Counted from the stretch's first letter, positions 1 through 8,404 are shown. The stretch is DNA of 11,601 nucleotides from Anaerolineales bacterium UBA877 (GCA_002294405.1 DBFP01000019.1:1-11601); one strand, 5' to 3'. Numbers and translations: made by a program. Notes: generated by a model from the letters alone, not told the origin.

Positions 1-5
1 ACGAA

Positions 6-34
6 TTGACTAATCAAACTATTTTAGATAGAAT
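6..34 (+). promoter_or_regulatory. Sigma70-type promoter for hppA
   Basis: A -35 box TTGACT (6-11) and a -10 box TAGAAT (29-34) are separated by exactly 17 bases, each matching consensus at five of six positions. Transcription would begin near base 41, giving a leader of about 55 bases before the hppA start. The match is seen in the sequence; its activity is inferred. Confidence 0.6.
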
Positions 35-95
35 TGGACGACATGGAGACAGGAGATGAAGTCTTCATGATCCCAAATAGATTTGGAGAGGACAC

Positions 96-2462
96 ATGAA
101 TATTCTTTGGCTTGGCAGCCGCCATGGACTGAACAATTTTGAACAAATTGCCATTGTTGGAGTGTTATTAACCGCCTTTATCAGCCTGCTCTATGCCTGG
201 CTGCTCCGTGGGAACGTGCTTAAAAAAGATAAAGGTACGACGAAGATGCAGGAAGTATGGGACGCAATCCGCATTGGAGCGGACAGTTACTTAACCCGGC
301 AGTTGAAGACCATCCTGCCTATTATCGGTATTTTAACGGTGGTTTTGTTCTTAAGTGTTTATGTTGTTCCCCCTTCCTCTGAAGCTTCTGGAGAATTTGG
401 ATCGAATGCGCAAATCATTGTTGCCATAGGAAGAACAATAGCCTTCATTATGGGGGCTTCATTTTCGCTGTTGGTTGGGCAATTAGGCATGCGTATGGCA
501 ATCCAGGCCAACGTTCGGGCTGCCTCGGCCGCCAGGCGGGGTTTGAATGAAGCCTTGACCATTGCCTACTATTCGGGGACGATCACGGGAATGTTGACCG
601 ACGGCCTGGGTTTATTCGGAGGCACCATCATCTTTATCATATTTGGAAAAGCTGCTCCGGATGCACTCCTTGGTTTTGGTTTCGGTGGCACACTTCTGGC
701 ACTGTTCATGCGGGTGGGGGGAGGCATATTTACCAAAGCGGCAGACGTTGGCGCGGACCTGGTTGGAAAAGTCGAAAAAGACATCCCCGAAGATGACCCG
801 CGGAACGCGGCAGTTATCGCAGATCTGGTGGGGGATAACGTCGGTGACTGTGCCGGCATGGCGGCAGACATCTTTGAATCTTATGAAGTGACGATTGTTT
901 CAGGTCTGATCCTTGGTTTATCACTGATGGCAGTGGATCCCACCCACAGTTTGAAGTGGATTGTCTATCCGTTAATCATCCGTGCCATCGGTGTCATTTC
1001 TTCCATCCTCGGCACATTTACAGTACCCATTTGGGAGAATATGCCTAGCAAGGGAGTGTTTGGCTTTTTACATGCCCACGATGCAGAAGAAGCCATGTTC
1101 CGCTCTTATGAAGTATCGAGCGTCAATACTGTACTCTGGTCCTTCCTTCTCGCCATCCTTTATTGTCATGACTGGCGAATGGCGATGCTAACCTCCATCG
1201 GAGTTGCCCTGGCGGTGGTATTTAACCCCCTGACATCTTATTTCACATCCACCAAGCGTGCTCCGGTAAAAGAAATCGTTGAATCAACTGGTACTGGAGC
1301 GGCTACAACCATTCTCTCCGGATTATCGGTGGGGATGGAATCGAGTGTTTGGGCGCTAATAGTGATCGTCATCAGTTTTATTTTTGCTCTCTTACTGTAT
1401 AAAGGTGACGGTGCCCAGTATGTTCTGTACGCGGTGGCCATGATCGGTATTGGGATGTTAAGTCACACCGGCAATAACGTGGCGATGGACTCTTTCGGAC
1501 CGATTTCAGACAACGCGAACGGGATCGGTGAAATGGCCTGGCATGATCTGGACGATGAAGATACAAAAAAAGCACGACAGATCATGGCAGACCTGGACGC
1601 GGTGGGAAACACAACCAAAGCCATCACCAAAGGAGTGGCGATTGCGTCTGCGGTAATTGCCGCGGTAAGTTTGTTTGCCTCGTTTTTTATCGATGTAGGC
1701 AGAGTGCAGCAGGCAGCGAATATTGCCGCCCAGGCAGCAGGACAGGCTATTCCTTTTACCAAACTGTTAAGTGATACGGGCATCCGGGTATCCGAAATAC
1801 CGGTATTTATTGGGCTTTTATTGGGCGGGGCGCTTCCCTGGTTATTTGGATCTTTATCGATCAAGGCCGTCAGCCGGGCAGCCGGGTTGATAGTCCTTGA
1901 AGTTAGGCGACAGTTTAAAATCCCGGGGCTTATGGAAGGGAAGGTTAAACCTGATTACGCCCGCGTGGTAGGTATTTCAACTGCTGCTGCACAGAAGGAA
2001 CTAATTCCCCTGGCAACGATTTCCGTCTTAACGCCCTTGGCGTTGGGCTTGATGCTGGGAGTGGAAGCGCTGGCTGGGTTTTGTGCAGGCATCATACTCA
2101 GTGGGCAACTACTCGCTGTTTTCATGGCGAATGCCGGGGGAGCATGGGATAACGCCAAGAAATCCATTGAGGATGAACCGCGTGATCTCGCAGCCAATAC
2201 CGGGAAAGGATCTGAGCGACACAAGGCGGGAGTAGTTGGGGATACCGTTGGGGATCCGCTCAAGGATACTGCCGGACCAGCTCTTAACCCGATGATAAAA
2301 GTAGTCAACCTGGTGAGCCTGCTTGCAGCTCCGATTATTGTTCGTTACGCAGGTGGAAGTGGGATCACCCAGTGGGTAGTATGGGTTATTGCGATCATAT
2401 TGATCGCTGCGGTGGGTTGGGCAATTACCCGATCGAAGGCAGCTGCTCCAGCATTGAAGTAA
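96..2462 (+). CDS. hppA: K+-independent H+-translocating membrane pyrophosphatase
   Basis: This integral membrane pump hydrolyses pyrophosphate to phosphate and uses the energy to move protons across the cytoplasmic membrane. The 788-residue protein is strongly hydrophobic throughout, as expected for a family with about 16 membrane helices. The substrate site is present: DVGADLVGKVE at 217-227, the Asp-rich loop with D243, D247 and D251, and the C-terminal GDTVGDPLKDT at 715-725. The sequence GNTTKAITKG (504-513) has Lys508 and Thr511, the residue pair that marks the K+-independent subfamily, known as proton pumps; K+-dependent and Na+-pumping members have Ala at the Lys position. One oddity is Leu244 in the Asp-rich loop, where most homologues have Asn. 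The ATG has GGAGAGG (85-91) before it, and the first helix starts near residue 16. The gene stands alone, with its own promoter and a downstream hairpin. Family assignment is very secure; ion specificity is inferred from the motif. Confidence 0.97.
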   Translation: MNILWLGSRHGLNNFEQIAIVGVLLTAFISLLYAWLLRGNVLKKDKGTTKMQEVWDAIRIGADSYLTRQLKTILPIIGILTVVLFLSVYVVPPSSEASGEFGSNAQIIVAIGRTIAFIMGASFSLLVGQLGMRMAIQANVRAASAARRGLNEALTIAYYSGTITGMLTDGLGLFGGTIIFIIFGKAAPDALLGFGFGGTLLALFMRVGGGIFTKAADVGADLVGKVEKDIPEDDPRNAAVIADLVGDNVGDCAGMAADIFESYEVTIVSGLILGLSLMAVDPTHSLKWIVYPLIIRAIGVISSILGTFTVPIWENMPSKGVFGFLHAHDAEEAMFRSYEVSSVNTVLWSFLLAILYCHDWRMAMLTSIGVALAVVFNPLTSYFTSTKRAPVKEIVESTGTGAATTILSGLSVGMESSVWALIVIVISFIFALLLYKGDGAQYVLYAVAMIGIGMLSHTGNNVAMDSFGPISDNANGIGEMAWHDLDDEDTKKARQIMADLDAVGNTTKAITKGVAIASAVIAAVSLFASFFIDVGRVQQAANIAAQAAGQAIPFTKLLSDTGIRVSEIPVFIGLLLGGALPWLFGSLSIKAVSRAAGLIVLEVRRQFKIPGLMEGKVKPDYARVVGISTAAAQKELIPLATISVLTPLALGLMLGVEALAGFCAGIILSGQLLAVFMANAGGAWDNAKKSIEDEPRDLAANTGKGSERHKAGVVGDTVGDPLKDTAGPALNPMIKVVNLVSLLAAPIIVRYAGGSGITQWVVWVIAIILIAAVGWAITRSKAAAPALK

Positions 2463-2481
2463 TCACAAGAGTATTAATTGT

Positions 2482-2519
2482 TAATTCACGGTTTCCAAAT
2501 AATTAGAAACCGTGAATTA
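2482..2519 (+). terminator. 14-bp perfect hairpin, probable hppA terminator
   Basis: Bases 2482-2495 and 2506-2519 are perfect reverse complements (14 bp) around a 10-base AT-rich loop. The hairpin starts 20 bases after the hppA stop. The following tract is T-rich but interrupted (TTATTG), so it is not a textbook U-run. It lies between two convergent genes and may also end mutS transcripts, although no clear U-run follows it on the minus strand and mutS ends 110 bases away. Confidence 0.65.
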
Positions 2520-2629
2520 TTATTGATATGCGTATATCCATTACAAATTTTATTCAAACTTTATATTAGTAATAAAAGTACTACTACCCGATTCGTCTTT
2601 TCGTCAAATTGAAAATTTATTGGAACTTG

Positions 2630-5227
2630 TTATTCTTTTTTCTCAAAATATCGCCTCTGCCATTCGAAGAGCTTGTTCAGAGCTTCAATGGGTGAGAGCG
2701 AGTTGACATCCAGGTCATTTAATTCATCTAAAAGAGGATTAGTTTCTGGAAAGAGTGCCACCTGCTGGGCTGCATATGGATTAATACGAACCGCCTGGCC
2801 CGATGATTTTTCTAATCCCGACATAATTTCTGCCGCACGCTGAATAACCGGACGAGGTAAACCAGCCAGTTGTGCAACATGGATGCCATACGAACGATCT
2901 GCGCCTCCAGGAATAATTTTATGCAGGAAAACTACAGTCCCATCAGCCTCGGTGACAGCCACATTGTAATTGTGTACTCCGGGTAGAAGATCTGCGAGCT
3001 GGGTCAGTTCGTGATAGTGGGTGGCAAAAAGTGTTTTGGAACGCAAAGAAGGGTGATTGTGGATATACTCGACTATTGCCCAGGCGATCGAAACTCCGTC
3101 ATAAGTGCTGGTACCGCGCCCGATCTCGTCGAGGATAAGGAGGGATCTTTGGGTGGCATGATGCAAAATATTGGCGGCCTCTATCATTTCCACCATAAAT
3201 GTTGATTGACCGGCATGGATTTCATCCAAAGCGCCGATGCGGGTAAAAATCCGGTCCACGAGCCCGATCCTGGCTGAAGTCGCAGGGACGAATGATCCTA
3301 TTTGTGCCATCAACACAATCAATGCAGCTTGACGGAGATATGTTGATTTTCCAGACATATTCGGCCCAGTAATAATACGGACGATCTCCCCCTTTTCGAA
3401 TATGACATCATTAGGGACAAACCTTCCTTGTTGGATGGAAGTCTCAACCACGGGGTGACGTCCATCATGTATTTCCAATGTATCATCGGACATAATTTCA
3501 GGCCGTATGTATCCCTCGAGAGCTGCAACCTCAGCCAGAGTAATATATACATCCAATTCAGCCAGACCATGCGCAGTAGCCAGCAAGTGTCCTGATGATT
3601 TTTCGAGGACTTCACAGATTTCCCGAAAAAGCCGCTGTTCAATCTCGTGAATGCGTTCTTCTGCGTTCAGTACGAGGGTTTCATATTCCTTCATTTCAGG
3701 AGTTATGAAGCGTTCAGCATTTACCAAAGTCTGCCTGCGAATATATTCTGGGGGAGCATTGACAGCCTGCCCCTGTGAGATCTCGATAAAATACCCGAAA
3801 ACCTTGTTGTAACCAACTTTGAGGGTTTTAATTCCAGTCCGCTCACGTTCTTTCACTTCCAAGTCATTAATCCAATCCCGGGCATGGCGGGAAGCCTCGA
3901 CCACATCATCCAATTCGGCAGAATAACCGGATTTGATAATCCCAGTGTTTTGCAGGGTTGCAGGGGGGTCTTTTTCAATTCCAGATTGAAGCAACGCATA
4001 TTCTTCAAGGCAGGGATTCATTTCATTTATTGGTAAATTTAGTGAAGCGTTTTCACCAACGAAATAATTTATTATGTTTGGCAGATGTTGAAGTGATTCT
4101 CGCAAAGAGACCAGATCCCTAGGCTGTGCGTGGTAGGAGAGAATCCGATTAGCCACCCTTTCAAGATCAGAAAATGGTTTCAACGCAGAACGCAATTCAG
4201 AGCGAAGCATCGAGCGCGAAAAGAAGAAGTCAACATTTTCCTGTCTCGCCCGGATACGGTCCCCATCCAGCAACGGCTGGCTGATCCATTGGTGAACCAG
4301 TCTTTTTCCCATGGGTGTGACGGTTCGATCGAGAACTCCCAGCAAAGAGCCCTTGAGTCCACCTCGAAGGGATTCGGTCAATTCCAGGTTTCGGCGGGTT
4401 GCCGAGTCCAAGGTCATGAATTCATTCAGGCTATAAACGTGCAAGTTGTCAAAAAGTGCCAGAACAGTTGCATCGGATTCTTTCAGATACTGAATTATCC
4501 CGCCTGCTGCCCGAATTGCCAGGGGAAAATTCTTAATCCCAAAGCCATCCAGGGTGGAGGTTTCAAAATGTGCAAGTAGTGTATCCTGACTTTTTCCAAA
4601 GTCAAAATGCCAAGCAGGCCTGGCGGTGAAGTGACCGGAAATTCCCTGAGGGATAATCAAATTATCAGGGAAAATGATTTCAGCAGGGTTCAACCGAGAT
4701 AATTCCGCACGAATAGGTCCCCAAGCCTCCCCGACCTCATTGGATGAATCAACCGACCCCATTTGGAGTTCGGTGACGGCAAACTCTCCAGTGGTTATAT
4801 CTATGTAAGAGATCCCAGCGCGATCATTTTCCAAAACAAATGAAACCAGGTAGTTGTTGGTATCCCCTTTAAGGAGACCCGGTTCAATAATGGTTCCGGG
4901 AGAAACAACACGGACCACTTTTCGAGGAAATATACCCTTGGTTGGTTGGCTGCCAACTTGTTCACAGATGGCCACATGGTAACCTTTCTCTATTAATCTC
5001 GAAAGGTAGTTCTCAACCGCATGAAACGGGATGCCGGCCAGTGGAGCACGCAAACCCTTTCCAATCGGACGGGAAGTAAGAACAATATCCAACTCGCGCG
5101 ACGCAATTTCAGCATCCTGGTCAAATGTCTCATAAAAATCCCCCAGACGGAAAAACAGGATGGCATTTGGATATTGACGCTTTATTTCAAGGTATTGCTG
5201 GCGGATCGGAGTAACATCTTCGGTCAT
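2630..5227 (-). CDS. mutS: DNA mismatch repair protein MutS
   Basis: MutS binds mispaired or looped DNA as a dimer and uses ATP to act as a sliding clamp that recruits the repair machinery. At 865 residues it is close to the usual length (E. coli MutS has 853). The N-terminal mismatch-reading motif is GDFYE, with F31-Y32-E33 matching the Phe-x-Glu wedge of the MutS1 type; MutS2 lacks this. Connector, lever and clamp domains occupy the middle. The ATPase domain has Walker A GPNMSGKST (621-629), Walker B ending in D700-E701 followed by IGRGTSTYDG, and the conserved ATHYHEL segment. The ATG at 5227 fits the family N-terminus; the only Shine-Dalgarno-like sequence is a purine stretch (AGAAGAAG) about 12 bases upstream, which is weak. 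It is divergent from the ABC ATPase gene and convergent with hppA. No mutL is in the window. Confidence 0.97.
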   Translation of the reverse strand: MTEDVTPIRQQYLEIKRQYPNAILFFRLGDFYETFDQDAEIASRELDIVLTSRPIGKGLRAPLAGIPFHAVENYLSRLIEKGYHVAICEQVGSQPTKGIFPRKVVRVVSPGTIIEPGLLKGDTNNYLVSFVLENDRAGISYIDITTGEFAVTELQMGSVDSSNEVGEAWGPIRAELSRLNPAEIIFPDNLIIPQGISGHFTARPAWHFDFGKSQDTLLAHFETSTLDGFGIKNFPLAIRAAGGIIQYLKESDATVLALFDNLHVYSLNEFMTLDSATRRNLELTESLRGGLKGSLLGVLDRTVTPMGKRLVHQWISQPLLDGDRIRARQENVDFFFSRSMLRSELRSALKPFSDLERVANRILSYHAQPRDLVSLRESLQHLPNIINYFVGENASLNLPINEMNPCLEEYALLQSGIEKDPPATLQNTGIIKSGYSAELDDVVEASRHARDWINDLEVKERERTGIKTLKVGYNKVFGYFIEISQGQAVNAPPEYIRRQTLVNAERFITPEMKEYETLVLNAEERIHEIEQRLFREICEVLEKSSGHLLATAHGLAELDVYITLAEVAALEGYIRPEIMSDDTLEIHDGRHPVVETSIQQGRFVPNDVIFEKGEIVRIITGPNMSGKSTYLRQAALIVLMAQIGSFVPATSARIGLVDRIFTRIGALDEIHAGQSTFMVEMIEAANILHHATQRSLLILDEIGRGTSTYDGVSIAWAIVEYIHNHPSLRSKTLFATHYHELTQLADLLPGVHNYNVAVTEADGTVVFLHKIIPGGADRSYGIHVAQLAGLPRPVIQRAAEIMSGLEKSSGQAVRINPYAAQQVALFPETNPLLDELNDLDVNSLSPIEALNKLFEWQRRYFEKKE

Positions 5228-5280
5228 AGGACAATTTTACTTCTTCTCTAATAAATATGTACCCATACATGCAAATGCGC

Positions 5281-5286
5281 TATAAT
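5281..5286 (+). promoter_or_regulatory. Candidate -10 box for the ABC ATPase gene
   Basis: A perfect TATAAT sits 35 bases before the ATG at 5321, within the 93-bp spacer between divergent mutS and the ABC ATPase gene. No good -35 box lies 16-18 bases upstream (TGTACC at 17 bases matches only three positions). The overlapping bases also read TATTAT on the minus strand, so the same spot could serve mutS. Tentative. Confidence 0.35.
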
Positions 5287-5320
5287 ACCGTTACTATACT
5301 CAAACGAAAAGGAGACTGAT

Positions 5321-6421
5321 ATGGCTAGTGTAACGTACGATCACATAACGAAGGAATTCGGTAACGTCAAGGCAGTGAACGATTTGAACCTGCAAATTGA
5401 GGACAAGGAATTCCTGGTCTTTGTCGGACCTTCGGGATGCGGGAAAACCACCGCATTGCGCATGCTTGCCGGGTTGGAAGAAATCACAACCGGGCAAATT
5501 AAAATTGCTGATCGGGTTGTTAATGACGTCCCTCCGAAGGACCGTGACATTGCCATGGTGTTCCAGTCGTACGCTTTGTACCCGCATATGACGGTATATG
5601 ATAACCTGGCCTTTGGCTTGAAACTTCGTAAAACACCCAAAGAAGAAATCAAGCGAAGGGTCCAAGAAGCGGCAGATATCCTGGGGATAGGGGAATTGCT
5701 GACTCGCAAACCACGACAGCTGTCTGGCGGTCAACGCCAGCGAGTGGCAGTTGGGCGGGCGATCGTACGCGAGCCTAAGGTCTTCTTGTTTGATGAACCT
5801 CTCTCCAACTTGGATGCCAAGCTGCGTATAGCAATGCGTTCTGAAATCACCAAGCTGCATCACCGCTTGGGGACAACTTTCATTTATGTTACTCATGACC
5901 AAATGGAAGCAATGACCATGGCTTCCCGCATCGCGGTGATAAACAAAGGCGTGCTCCAGCAATTGGATACACCACAAACCTTATATGATCACCCGGATAA
6001 CATGTTCGTAGCGGGATTTATTGGCGCGCCGGCTATGAACTTTTTTAAAGCCAAATTGCGCAAGAATGGCAATCAACTGGTTGTTGAGACTGGTTCCTTT
6101 AATGTTCCGATACCAGCAGAACGCATGAAGGCTTTCCAGTCATATATTGACAAATCTATCGTGTTCGGCATTCGTCCGGAAGATATTTATAATCCCGTGT
6201 TCGTCCCACCAGGGATCCATGTGGCATCCGTGGAGACAAAAGTGGATGTAACGGAACTTATGGGGAACGAAATATTCCTATACCTGTTGGCTGGTTCGGA
6301 TAATATAGTCGCCCGGGTTGACCCCCGAACTGATTTTCACATTGGTGACAAGGTCCAAGTTTCATTCAACCTAGATAAATGCCATCTGTTCGATCCTGAA
6401 ACTGAGCTAGCAATCCGTTAA
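5321..6421 (+). CDS. ugpC: ABC transporter ATPase, MalK/UgpC/MsmK family
   Basis: This cytoplasmic ATPase powers carbohydrate importers of the CUT1 type (sugars, oligosaccharides or glycerol phosphate). The 366 residues match the family length. Residues 1-235 form the nucleotide-binding domain: Walker A GPSGCGKTT (36-44), Q-loop with Q82, signature LSGGQRQ (133-139), Walker B FLFDE (154-158), D-loop SNLDAK, and switch His191. The remainder is the TOBE/regulatory domain characteristic of MalK relatives, with the conserved GIRPED motif. A strong ribosome binding site, AAAAGGAG, ends six bases before the ATG. No permease or solute-binding gene is adjacent, so it may be a shared ATPase serving several importers, as MsmK does in some Gram-positive bacteria; this is inference. 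The family is certain but the substrate is not, and the symbol is the generic family name. Confidence 0.93.
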   Translation: MASVTYDHITKEFGNVKAVNDLNLQIEDKEFLVFVGPSGCGKTTALRMLAGLEEITTGQIKIADRVVNDVPPKDRDIAMVFQSYALYPHMTVYDNLAFGLKLRKTPKEEIKRRVQEAADILGIGELLTRKPRQLSGGQRQRVAVGRAIVREPKVFLFDEPLSNLDAKLRIAMRSEITKLHHRLGTTFIYVTHDQMEAMTMASRIAVINKGVLQQLDTPQTLYDHPDNMFVAGFIGAPAMNFFKAKLRKNGNQLVVETGSFNVPIPAERMKAFQSYIDKSIVFGIRPEDIYNPVFVPPGIHVASVETKVDVTELMGNEIFLYLLAGSDNIVARVDPRTDFHIGDKVQVSFNLDKCHLFDPETELAIR

Positions 6422-6438
6422 TCTTTTTTCATATAACT

Positions 6439-6470
6439 AACCGCCAGGTGCAGGTTTCCTGGCGGTTTAT
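6439..6470 (+). terminator. Rho-independent terminator between the ABC ATPase gene and gpmA
   Basis: Bases 6439-6448 and 6458-6467 form a perfect 10-bp GC-rich stem with a 9-base loop, followed by TTATTAT. It begins 17 bases after the ABC ATPase stop codon and ends about 10 bases before the gpmA ribosome binding site, so gpmA depends on readthrough or on a promoter close by. Confidence 0.8.
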
Positions 6471-6487
6471 TATGTCTGAGGCAAAAT

Positions 6488-7243
6488 ATGGAAGAAAAGA
6501 TCAAACTTGTTCTGATACGTCATGGGCAAAGCACCTGGAATCTTGAAAACCGTTTCACCGGCTGGACAGATGTTGAATTAACTGATCAAGGATGCCAGGA
6601 AGCCCACACGGGCGGGCAATTATTACGGGAAAAGGGGTTCTCATTTGATATTGCATATACTTCAGTGCTTAAGCGCGCCATCAGAACCTTGAACATTGTC
6701 CAAGAGGAAATGGACCTGGAATGGATTCCCGTCATTCGAGCGTGGGAATTGAATGAAAGGCATTATGGAGCGCTGCAGGGTCTAAACAAAGCTGAGACCG
6801 CTGCCAAATTTGGTGAAGCCCAGGTCAAGATTTGGCGTCGCAGTTACGATGTGCCGCCGCCGGCTCTTGATCTGAATGATGACCGGCATCCAAGATTCGA
6901 CCGACGCTATGAAGGTTTGACACCTGCCCAACTCCCTGCCACCGAATCTTTGAAAATCACCCTGGAACGCGTTTTACCCTACTGGTATAAAACTCTTGAA
7001 CCGATGATCAAGTCTGGTAAGCGGGTCTTGATCGCTGCACATGGCAACAGCATTCGGGCGTTAGTCAAGTATTTGGATAATATTTCTGAAAACGAAATCA
7101 CCGAGTTGAATATCCCCACCGGCATCCCATTGGTCTATGAATTCGATCGTGACATAAAACCCATGAAGCATTACTACCTTGCGGATGAGGAGACAGTTCG
7201 GAAAGCCACTGCAGCTGTAGCTGCTCAAGGGAAAGCCAAATAA
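6488..7243 (+). CDS. gpmA: 2,3-bisphosphoglycerate-dependent phosphoglycerate mutase
   Basis: This cytoplasmic enzyme interconverts 3-phosphoglycerate and 2-phosphoglycerate in glycolysis and gluconeogenesis, through a phosphohistidine formed from 2,3-bisphosphoglycerate. The 251 residues match the cofactor-dependent family (about 230-250). The motif [10 protein letters not shown] places catalytic His12 in the RHG signature. The conserved segments [12 protein letters not shown] (21-32), [12 protein letters not shown] with Glu90, and [10 protein letters not shown] with the second active-site His185 are all present. The long insert around residues 115-150 is typical of true mutases rather than of small histidine phosphatases. 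GAGG at 6478-6481 lies six bases before the ATG. A terminator sits directly upstream and another follows, so the gene may be transcribed alone. The short Ala/Lys-rich C-terminal tail is ordinary. Confidence 0.96.
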   Translation: MEEKIKLVLIRHGQSTWNLENRFTGWTDVELTDQGCQEAHTGGQLLREKGFSFDIAYTSVLKRAIRTLNIVQEEMDLEWIPVIRAWELNERHYGALQGLNKAETAAKFGEAQVKIWRRSYDVPPPALDLNDDRHPRFDRRYEGLTPAQLPATESLKITLERVLPYWYKTLEPMIKSGKRVLIAAHGNSIRALVKYLDNISENEITELNIPTGIPLVYEFDRDIKPMKHYYLADEETVRKATAAVAAQGKAK

Positions 7244-7252
7244 TAAAAATGG

Positions 7253-7290
7253 CGGGTGTGTCATTGAAAAGACACATCCGTTTCTATTTT
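7253..7290. terminator. Bidirectional terminator between gpmA and the CAP-LysM gene
   Basis: Arms 7253-7262 and 7271-7280 form a 10-bp stem with one G-T wobble and an 8-base loop. On the + strand it is followed by TTTCTATTTTT. On the minus strand the sequence after the stem reads CCATTTTTATTATTT, also T-rich. It lies between convergent genes that stop at 7243 (+) and 7302 (-), so it probably terminates both. Confidence 0.8.
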
Positions 7291-7301
7291 TACCGGGAGA
7301 T

Positions 7302-8264
7302 CTATTTCCTTTTTTGACCCAACAATGAGAGCAGGGCGGCTATGACCAACGCGCTAGCAATGATTAATGTTACGGTATCCCGGGCGGTTGAGAACTGTAA
7401 ACCTGGCGAAGGGATTGAAGTTGGAGGAACAGAAGTCCAGGTGCTGGTCTGGGTGGATGTCGGCCACCGGGTACCCGTCGGAATCCTCGTCGGAGTAGAT
7501 GTTGGGGGTGATGGCGTTGGCGTATAAGCGATCCGAATGACAAGTTTTTGGCTAGTATATATTGTGTATTTTGAATCCAACCCATTTATAGAGCGGAGAT
7601 CAGCAGGAGATATCCCATAAGAAAGGGCTATTCCAAGCGCAGTATCTCCTGACTGAACAATATAAGTGATCGATCCATCAGGATTGGGGGTATTGGGTAC
7701 CAGAGTTGCTCTGGGGGGTATATATGATGGCGGTGGAGTGAAGGGGCGGGGAGTACCGCCAGCAGCCAGTCCGCAGTCAATTACATAATAGAATGTGTTT
7801 CCAACAACCGCCACACCAGCTCCAATATCCTGCAAATTTGGCGAAATCATTGTATTCAGATGCGGATCATCTCCTGTCCATATTTCAACTGCCTGTGCAG
7901 CAGAGAGACCAACCCCTGCGACAATATTTTCGGAGAAGAAACCACCCAGGCTTAAGTCTCCCGCGACCGGGTATCCGGCTTGTAGGGCACGTTCAAATGG
8001 ACGGAGTCCATCGGGACCAGCATGCGTAATCGTTCCAATAGATTGGTTGTATTCAGCCTGCCGTTGGGAGATGCTCATCAGAATTGAATTGGGGGTGTAT
8101 GGAGGTAATCCTCTAGAAATCCTAAAAGAATTAACCGCATCGATCAACTCAGAAGATGTTGAGAAATTAGGGGAAAAAGATGTATTCGCGAGCACCATAA
8201 TTGGCGAAATGGAAATCGAAAAGGTCAGTCCTATCCCGAGGATGGCATGCAGAAATTTTTGCAT
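7302..8264 (-). CDS. Secreted, C-terminally anchored CAP-LysM protein
   Basis: This is a predicted cell-envelope protein of unknown specific role. Residues 1 to about 26 form a Sec signal peptide ending near VLA. Residues 38-165 form a CAP (SCP/PR-1, YkwD-like) domain; it keeps the four cavity residues of the superfamily as I read them (His81, Glu112, Glu127, His135) plus the SENI and DIGAGVAV segments. Residues 199-243 are one LysM repeat (YIVQSGDTALGIA...), a fold that binds N-acetylglucosamine-containing glycans such as peptidoglycan. Residues 248-288 are a Pro/Thr/Ser-rich stalk, and 297-316 a hydrophobic helix followed by QKRK. This suggests a membrane-anchored protein reaching into the wall. 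No LPXTG sortase motif is seen. There is no clear ribosome binding site before the ATG. Domain calls are secure; function is not known. Confidence 0.9.
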   Translation of the reverse strand: MQKFLHAILGIGLTFSISISPIMVLANTSFSPNFSTSSELIDAVNSFRISRGLPPYTPNSILMSISQRQAEYNQSIGTITHAGPDGLRPFERALQAGYPVAGDLSLGGFFSENIVAGVGLSAAQAVEIWTGDDPHLNTMISPNLQDIGAGVAVVGNTFYYVIDCGLAAGGTPRPFTPPPSYIPPRATLVPNTPNPDGSITYIVQSGDTALGIALSYGISPADLRSINGLDSKYTIYTSQKLVIRIAYTPTPSPPTSTPTRIPTGTRWPTSTQTSTWTSVPPTSIPSPGLQFSTARDTVTLIIASALVIAALLSLLGQKRK

Positions 8265-8270
8265 GAGGAC

Positions 8271-8276
8271 ATTATA
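8271..8276 (-). promoter_or_regulatory. Candidate -10 box for the CAP-LysM gene
   Basis: On the minus strand a perfect TATAAT ends only six bases before the ATG at 8264. If it is used, transcription would start at or next to the start codon and the message would be leaderless, which would fit the absence of a Shine-Dalgarno sequence. No convincing -35 box is visible 16-18 bases upstream. Tentative. Confidence 0.3.
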
Positions 8277-8398
8277 ACTTCTGGAATGTCTTTGGGCGCA
8301 GACACTTTAGCATGGTTCGCATTCGATAAAATGAAGGGGGGGATATTCGTCCTGTGGCAAGGTGACATTGGTCATGATTTTGCTTGAGCGCGATGCAG

Positions 8399-8404
8399 TA
8401 GAAT
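8399..8404 (+). promoter_or_regulatory. Candidate -10 box for the mobA-fdhD-nuoEF cluster
   Basis: TAGAAT lies 26 bases before the mobA ATG in the 166-bp divergent spacer. No good -35 box is present at the usual distance (TTTTGC at 8378-8383, with a 15-base spacer, is the nearest). The rest of the spacer (8265-8398) holds a G7 run at 8336-8342 and a short inverted repeat TGTCT/AGACA (8287-8304), but nothing I can name. Confidence 0.25.

Noticed and set aside
1605..1634. hppA as a sodium-pumping or K+-dependent pyrophosphatase
   Set aside because: The K+-independence signature (Lys508 and Thr511 in GNTTKAITKG) is present; Na+ pumps and K+-dependent enzymes have Ala at the Lys position.
4130..4579. 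149-codon open frame on the + strand inside mutS
   Set aside because: It is antisense to a fully conserved MutS coding region, and its translation shows no recognisable motif.
7795..8277. 160-codon open frame on the + strand opposite the CAP-LysM gene
   Set aside because: The minus strand encodes a signal peptide and a recognisable CAP domain here; the antisense translation has no domain features.
8331..8387. 18-codon ORF in the spacer upstream of mobA
   Set aside because: There is no ribosome binding site, the frame contains a G7 run, and it neither overlaps nor couples to mobA.
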